Below, one piece after another: positions 43,566-46,494 of a stretch of DNA of 46,494 nucleotides (its first letter is position 1; each line of letters opens with the position of its first letter). The DNA comes from Pseudomonadota bacterium (GTDB lineage: Bacteria; Desulfobacterota; Desulfobulbia; Desulfobulbales; Desulfocapsaceae): NCBI GenBank assembly GCA_018817385.1, contig JAHIUA010000009.1, positions 1 to 46,494 on the forward strand, given 5' to 3'. Position numbers and translations under genes: made by a program. Under the pieces are notes generated by a model. The model was not told the DNA's origin, did not search any database, and worked only from the letters and a program-made list of their open reading frames with translations.

Positions 43566-44507
43566 TTACATCTCGATTTTTTTTCTAGCAGTACTTAAAA
43601 GTCTATTTGTTAATATTTGGGATTTACATAGAAGGAAAAGTGATTCTTCTTCTATGTCAAGACAATCGTACCCTTCACAGAAACATTTCCAAAGAGTACT
43701 GATTTTTTTGTTTGAAAAATAAAATTTGCTTTTTAACTGTTCTTCAAGACTAACACAATAAGTTGCAGCATCGAAATATTTTAAACCAAGCATGCTAATG
43801 TCATAATCAAAAATTATTATTTTATCATTATCAGCTAAAAAGTTATATTGTGAATAGTCACCAAAAATATGAACTAGTTCCATATCAGAACGGGGAATAT
43901 GTAGCGTCTTTTCTTTAATAAAAGATATCATATTTTCAATAATCATCTGATCAAATGTTTTGTTTATTTTCTGTATTTCTTTTAATGCATTAATGTTAAT
44001 ACTAAGAAAATCGTTTGGTGTAATGAAAATATTAGTATTTTTGTTTTGTAACTGGAAATGTTTTAGCCATTCTCCTGTAAGACGATTCAACGCACAAAAT
44101 TTATGAAAATTAGGACTAATTGGTAAGATAAATGTTGCGAATTTGTTCACCAGCCTAAGGTTTGTTCCTCGTAGTTTTTCTGACAACAATGCATTGTAAG
44201 TAGGAAAACAACTAACATATTTAATTGTTGCGCATGAAGGAAAATTCGCCGCAATTTTATCAACTTTATCCGCTGCAACATACTCGTTATTAACAGTTTG
44301 CTGAATTCTATCTTTCGAATCTTCAGTAGTTTTATATTGTTTTAAAAAATATATACGACAACTCTTATCAGCGAAGTCTGCCCGAATTTGAGCTAGTCGT
44401 GAATGTGGGCGTTCAGTTGTTGAAATTATATTGAACTTTAGGAGCAAATTTCCAGGAAAAAGCTTAGCTACACTGTTCTCTGCCAATTTTATTAATTCTT
44501 TATTCAT
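43566..44507 (-). CDS. Aminoglycoside-phosphotransferase/choline-kinase-like protein
   Basis: The 313-residue protein carries a kinase-like core: 'ELVHIFGDYSQYNFLADNDKIIIFDYDIS' with catalytic-loop residues GD....N and the metal-binding DYD (about residues 215-235). The usual HGD is FGD here, though a His lies two residues before. The gene is very AT-rich like the glycosyltransferase block, so it may be a sugar or lipid kinase of the polysaccharide locus moved with IS elements. There is no Shine-Dalgarno before the ATG. Activity and substrate are unknown. Confidence 0.65.
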   Translation of the reverse strand: MNKELIKLAENSVAKLFPGNLLLKFNIISTTERPHSRLAQIRADFADKSCRIYFLKQYKTTEDSKDRIQQTVNNEYVAADKVDKIAANFPSCATIKYVSCFPTYNALLSEKLRGTNLRLVNKFATFILPISPNFHKFCALNRLTGEWLKHFQLQNKNTNIFITPNDFLSININALKEIQKINKTFDQMIIENMISFIKEKTLHIPRSDMELVHIFGDYSQYNFLADNDKIIIFDYDISMLGLKYFDAATYCVSLEEQLKSKFYFSNKKISTLWKCFCEGYDCLDIEEESLFLLCKSQILTNRLLSTARKKIEM

Positions 44508-44582
44508 TTTGATTCAATGCAAACCTTGTGGTTGAACGAAGCCGCTGTCGCGGCGGGGGAAAACTAATATAGTGTATACTTC

Positions 44583-44610
44583 AGTTTGTGTTCAATTCAG
44601 AACACAAACT
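44583..44610. repeat. 11-bp inverted repeat before tnp remnant
   Basis: AGTTTGTGTTC (44583-44593) and GAACACAAACT (44600-44610) form a perfect palindrome just upstream of AAGGAG and an ATG at 44628. It looks like an operator or IS end of the remnant that follows. Confidence 0.5.
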
Positions 44611-44627
44611 ATAAAAAGGAGTATAGC

Positions 44628-44771
44628 ATGAAGTCATCATAAAAAAAACGATTTGCAGCCCTCTATGAAGGTCATCTGAAATTACTCAAGCTCGAACATG
44701 AGGGCCTTACCCCCGTAGGACAAATGCTGGCATTAATCTTACCGAATTTTACAGGGAAAGGCCGCTCATGA
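44628..44771 (+). pseudogene. N-terminal remnant resembling tyrosine recombinase
   Basis: ATG with a good AAGGAG opens MKSS then stop TAA; in the same frame the sequence continues 'KKRFAALYEGHLKLLKLEHEGL', like the N-terminal SAM-like domain of integrase-type recombinases ('LYE.HLKaLkLqG'), before ending at 44771. It is broken by a stop codon and truncated. The family call is tentative. Confidence 0.4.
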
Positions 44772-44813
44772 AGAGTGAAAAATCCATTTCTAAAGCAGGC
44801 TCCAGTTTTTTTT

Positions 44814-44934
44814 TTGGCTAAACTGACCATCAGAAAATCTTACGGTTTTCGGAGCGACAAATTAAGAAAAAATGGTTCTATATCATACTGTTGGCAATTT
44901 TCCCGTTCCGGACATCACCCACAGATTTGTCTGA
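44814..44934 (+). pseudogene. Second ISL3-type transposase tail, frameshifted
   Basis: 'AKLTIRKSYGFRSDKL' runs in one frame and 'KKMVLYHTVGNFPVPDITHRFV' then TGA in another, matching the tail at 43281 ('LYHTLGNLPEPKTTHKF'). It is a separate, diverged remnant with one frameshift near 44868. Confidence 0.6.
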
Positions 44935-45069
44935 AGAGGCAAAAGTGGACATGTTATTAAGCGACTTTTAACAGAAGCCACTCACCCTCACATTCCATAG
45001 GAGTGTAAGCGCTTCAGCAACTACACTCAACGTATAAAACCATTACAGCGTGCCAATTACACGTCAAAG

Positions 45070-45490
45070 CTAGACCAAACTGACCCCTGTGATGGTTTCA
45101 AGCTCTGTCGCAGAGAGGTTGCTCGGTAATAGCTTCCTGTAATCCTCTTTGGTTTTGGCAAAGGGTAGTCTCTCAAAGAGATACCGAAGGTACTTGTAAG
45201 GTTCAAGCTTATTTGCTTTAGCCGATACAAGTATATAACAGCACTGGCCTGAGCTCCTTTTGGGTTGCCCGCAAAGAGCCAGTTTTTACGTCCTACGCAG
45301 AAGGGGCGTGTAGGATTTTCAGCAAGATTGTTATTGGGGGGTTGCATATTCGAAATCAATATAACCTGTCAACCGGTGCCATTGGTTCAATGTATAACTG
45401 ATCGCTTTACCAAGTAAACTTTTCGGAACAACCTGGAGGGATTTTTTCTCTAACCATTTATGCATGTTATCAAGAACTGGTGTAACTACT
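45070..45490 (-). pseudogene. IS66-family transposase remnant, multiple frameshifts
   Basis: Read on the minus strand, 'VLDNMHKWLEKKSLQVVPKS' and 'LLGKAISYTLNQWHRLTGYI' is followed after a shift near 45350 by 'PNNNLAENPTRPFCVGRKNW' and 'LFAGNPKGAQASAVIY', and after another shift near 45230 by 'KANKLEPYKYLRYLFERLPF' and 'AKTKEDYRKLLPSNL' to TAG at 45070-45072. These are the conserved C-terminal blocks of IS66 transposase. The N-terminal part is absent. Confidence 0.82.
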
Positions 45491-45538
45491 CACCCCTATC
45501 CGATTCAACTTCCAAAGCCTTACCTGTCAAAGCTATCT
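45482..45538. repeat. 57-bp direct repeat, copy 1
   Basis: Identical to 46359-46415. The two copies bracket the IS110 and IS4 remnants. This copy abuts the end of the IS66 remnant. Confidence 0.85.
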
Positions 45539-45557
45539 TTTAAGTAACAAGATGGCA

Positions 45558-45893
45558 TCAACCACAAGGAACTAGCTGAAAACCAAGCGTTTTTGTTTTG
45601 GTTTTCAAGTTTTTCAAAACTCGCTTTTGATGAGCTGTATCGGTAATTGCATTTGGAGCTCCATTTTTTGCTCGTTTTCGTCGATAATAATTGCCGAGGT
45701 AAGACTTGCTATGACTTAAAGACATTGCTGACATTTTTAATGCCTGAGCCAACCTGTTCTTCCCAGGAAGGGTGCGTGGGGATAATATTTTTCCACCGCT
45801 AATTTTGTTCCCCGGGCAGATATTTAACCAGGATGTAAAATGCCTTCTATTCTTGAATTTGGAAACATCATTACCAACTTCAGAAAAGAACAT
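45558..45893 (-). pseudogene. IS110-family transposase C-terminal fragment
   Basis: The minus-strand frame 'VGNDVSKFKNRRHFTSWLNI', 'CPGNKISGGKILSPRTLPGK', 'NRLAQALKMSAMSLSHSKSY' and 'LGNYYRRKRAKNGAPNAITD' matches the C-terminal Transposase_20 domain of IS110/IS116/IS902 proteins, with the serine in SGGK. The N-terminal DEDD domain is missing: the frame opens at 45893 where the IS4 remnant ends. Confidence 0.82.
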
Positions 45894-45901
45894 CTGTGCA
45901 G

Positions 45902-46309
45902 TTACCAGCCAAGGGTAAGCAGCTTGAAGCCCTTCAGGTTGCGCCCGATGTTATGGTCATAGATCCATGCCAGCAATTCAACCGCCTTGGAGCGAGACCG
46001 GTCATAAGTAGAGTCGTCAAAGATCAGCACTTTCTCTCGTTTATCGCTGGTCAGTACATCGATGAAACGAACAACGATGGCCGCCAAGGCCAACATAAAT
46101 TTACGCCAGTTATGCCTGGGATTTTTCAGGAAGTCATAGGCAGCATCCTTCCCGGATCCCAGATTCGGGTTCCTTACTATTCCCTTGGAAAAGTTAACAC
46201 CTTCGAACGGCAGCGAGAAGATCACGCTGAACAAAGTGAGCGGAGATATGCCACGCAGCTTTCTGATTCCGTTCTTATGCAGCAGAGTTCCAATCTTGAA
46301 ATCTTTCAT
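45902..46309 (-). pseudogene. IS4-type transposase N-terminal fragment
   Basis: The 135-residue minus-strand frame includes 'RGISPLTLFSVIFSLPFEG', 'DAAYDFLKNPRHNWRKF' and 'VLIFDDSTYDRSRSKAVELL', typical of the N-terminal half of an IS4-like DDE transposase with the first Asp in 'FDDS'. It stops after 'KLLTLGW', where the IS110 fragment begins, so the catalytic rest is lost. A junction of two broken elements is the simplest reading. Confidence 0.75.
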
Positions 46310-46358
46310 AAAGGAGCCAATTTTATTCTGCAGTTGTATTGCCTCTTGTTGATCCAGG

Positions 46359-46415
46359 GTAACTACTCACCCCTATCCGATTCAACTTCCAAAGCCTTAC
46401 CTGTCAAAGCTATCT
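46359..46415. repeat. 57-bp direct repeat, copy 2
   Basis: The exact second copy of 45482-45538. Here it forms part of a minus-strand open frame that continues to the window edge. Confidence 0.85.
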
Positions 46416-46494
46416 GAATAGCAACAAGCGGATTGACTCCTTGACTGGCCATGGTTTGCAAGTAACTTGAAATCCGGCAATATGCCAATGCATA
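46362..46494 (-). pseudogene. Partial transposase-like tail running off the window
   Basis: On the minus strand, 'ISSYLQTMASQGVNPLVAIQ' and 'IALTGKALEVESDRGE' end in TAG. The pattern resembles the C-terminal tail of a transposase, but I cannot assign the family. The N-terminal part lies beyond the window, and the last 19 codons are in the 57-bp repeat. Confidence 0.4.

Larger units (their letters stand above)
43469..45020. repeat. 16-bp inverted repeats flanking kinase-like gene
   Basis: TTGCTGAAGCGCTTAC at 43469-43484 has its exact reverse complement at 45005-45020. The 1.5 kb between them contains the kinase-like gene and transposase remnants. They could be terminal repeats of a composite element or opposed copies of an IS end. 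Confidence 0.55.

Overview
The window looks like a chromosomal segment of a Gram-negative, anaerobic, sulfate-reducer-type bacterium (Desulfobacterota, perhaps Desulfobulbales). This is inferred from the multihaem cytochromes, a PEP-CTERM/exosortase-A exopolysaccharide locus and PilZ signalling; there is no rRNA or taxonomic marker gene here.

Layout. (1) 1-1614 is nearly empty apart from one small Cys protein and a lone REP-like palindrome. (2) 1615-9812 is a tight five-gene operon: a C-anchored multihaem cytochrome c, a membrane b/c cytochrome fusion, an NHL beta-propeller, and two large cytochromes with 22 and 15 CXXCH motifs. It ends at a clear terminator. I count 47 c-haem sites plus one odd CX8CH, which suggests an electron route from the quinone pool outwards. 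(3) 9929-10636 is a 264-bp tandem repeat carrying REP-like hairpins. (4) 10671-41238 is a PEP-CTERM/exosortase-A-type exopolysaccharide locus: PilZ protein, two PEP-CTERM proteins that share an upstream 28-bp element, a polyprenyl-phosphate sugar transferase, a PrsT-like TPR protein, an SLBB export protein, GalE, two asparagine-synthase-like amidotransferases, an ACP/AMP-ligase/PP-loop cassette, a deacetylase, a frameshifted WecB, FemAB, GNAT proteins, a DUF362 protein and several glycosyltransferases, one fused to a polysaccharide deacetylase. No exosortase, PrsK or PrsR gene is visible in the window. (5) 41286-46494 is a graveyard of insertion sequences (ISL3, IS66, IS110, IS4 types) and a group II intron 3' remnant, with one intact kinase-like gene stranded inside it.

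The most unusual feature is a family of purine-rich heptamer repeats (GCGGTTT/GCGGTAT/GAGGTTT) that fills intergenic gaps in the exopolysaccharide locus at 17.0-18.4, 22.8-23.0 and 28.7 kb. The largest array encloses a four-helix-bundle (S23/IVP family) gene whose last codons and stop lie in the repeat. Arrays sit directly against start or stop codons, and read outward from the abutting gene end the G-rich strand is the same in all five cases. This looks like a repeat/protein partnership or a mobile element I cannot name.

Base composition becomes markedly AT-rich from about 30.3 kb on, which with the IS remnants suggests that the glycosyltransferase end of the locus was acquired or exchanged separately.
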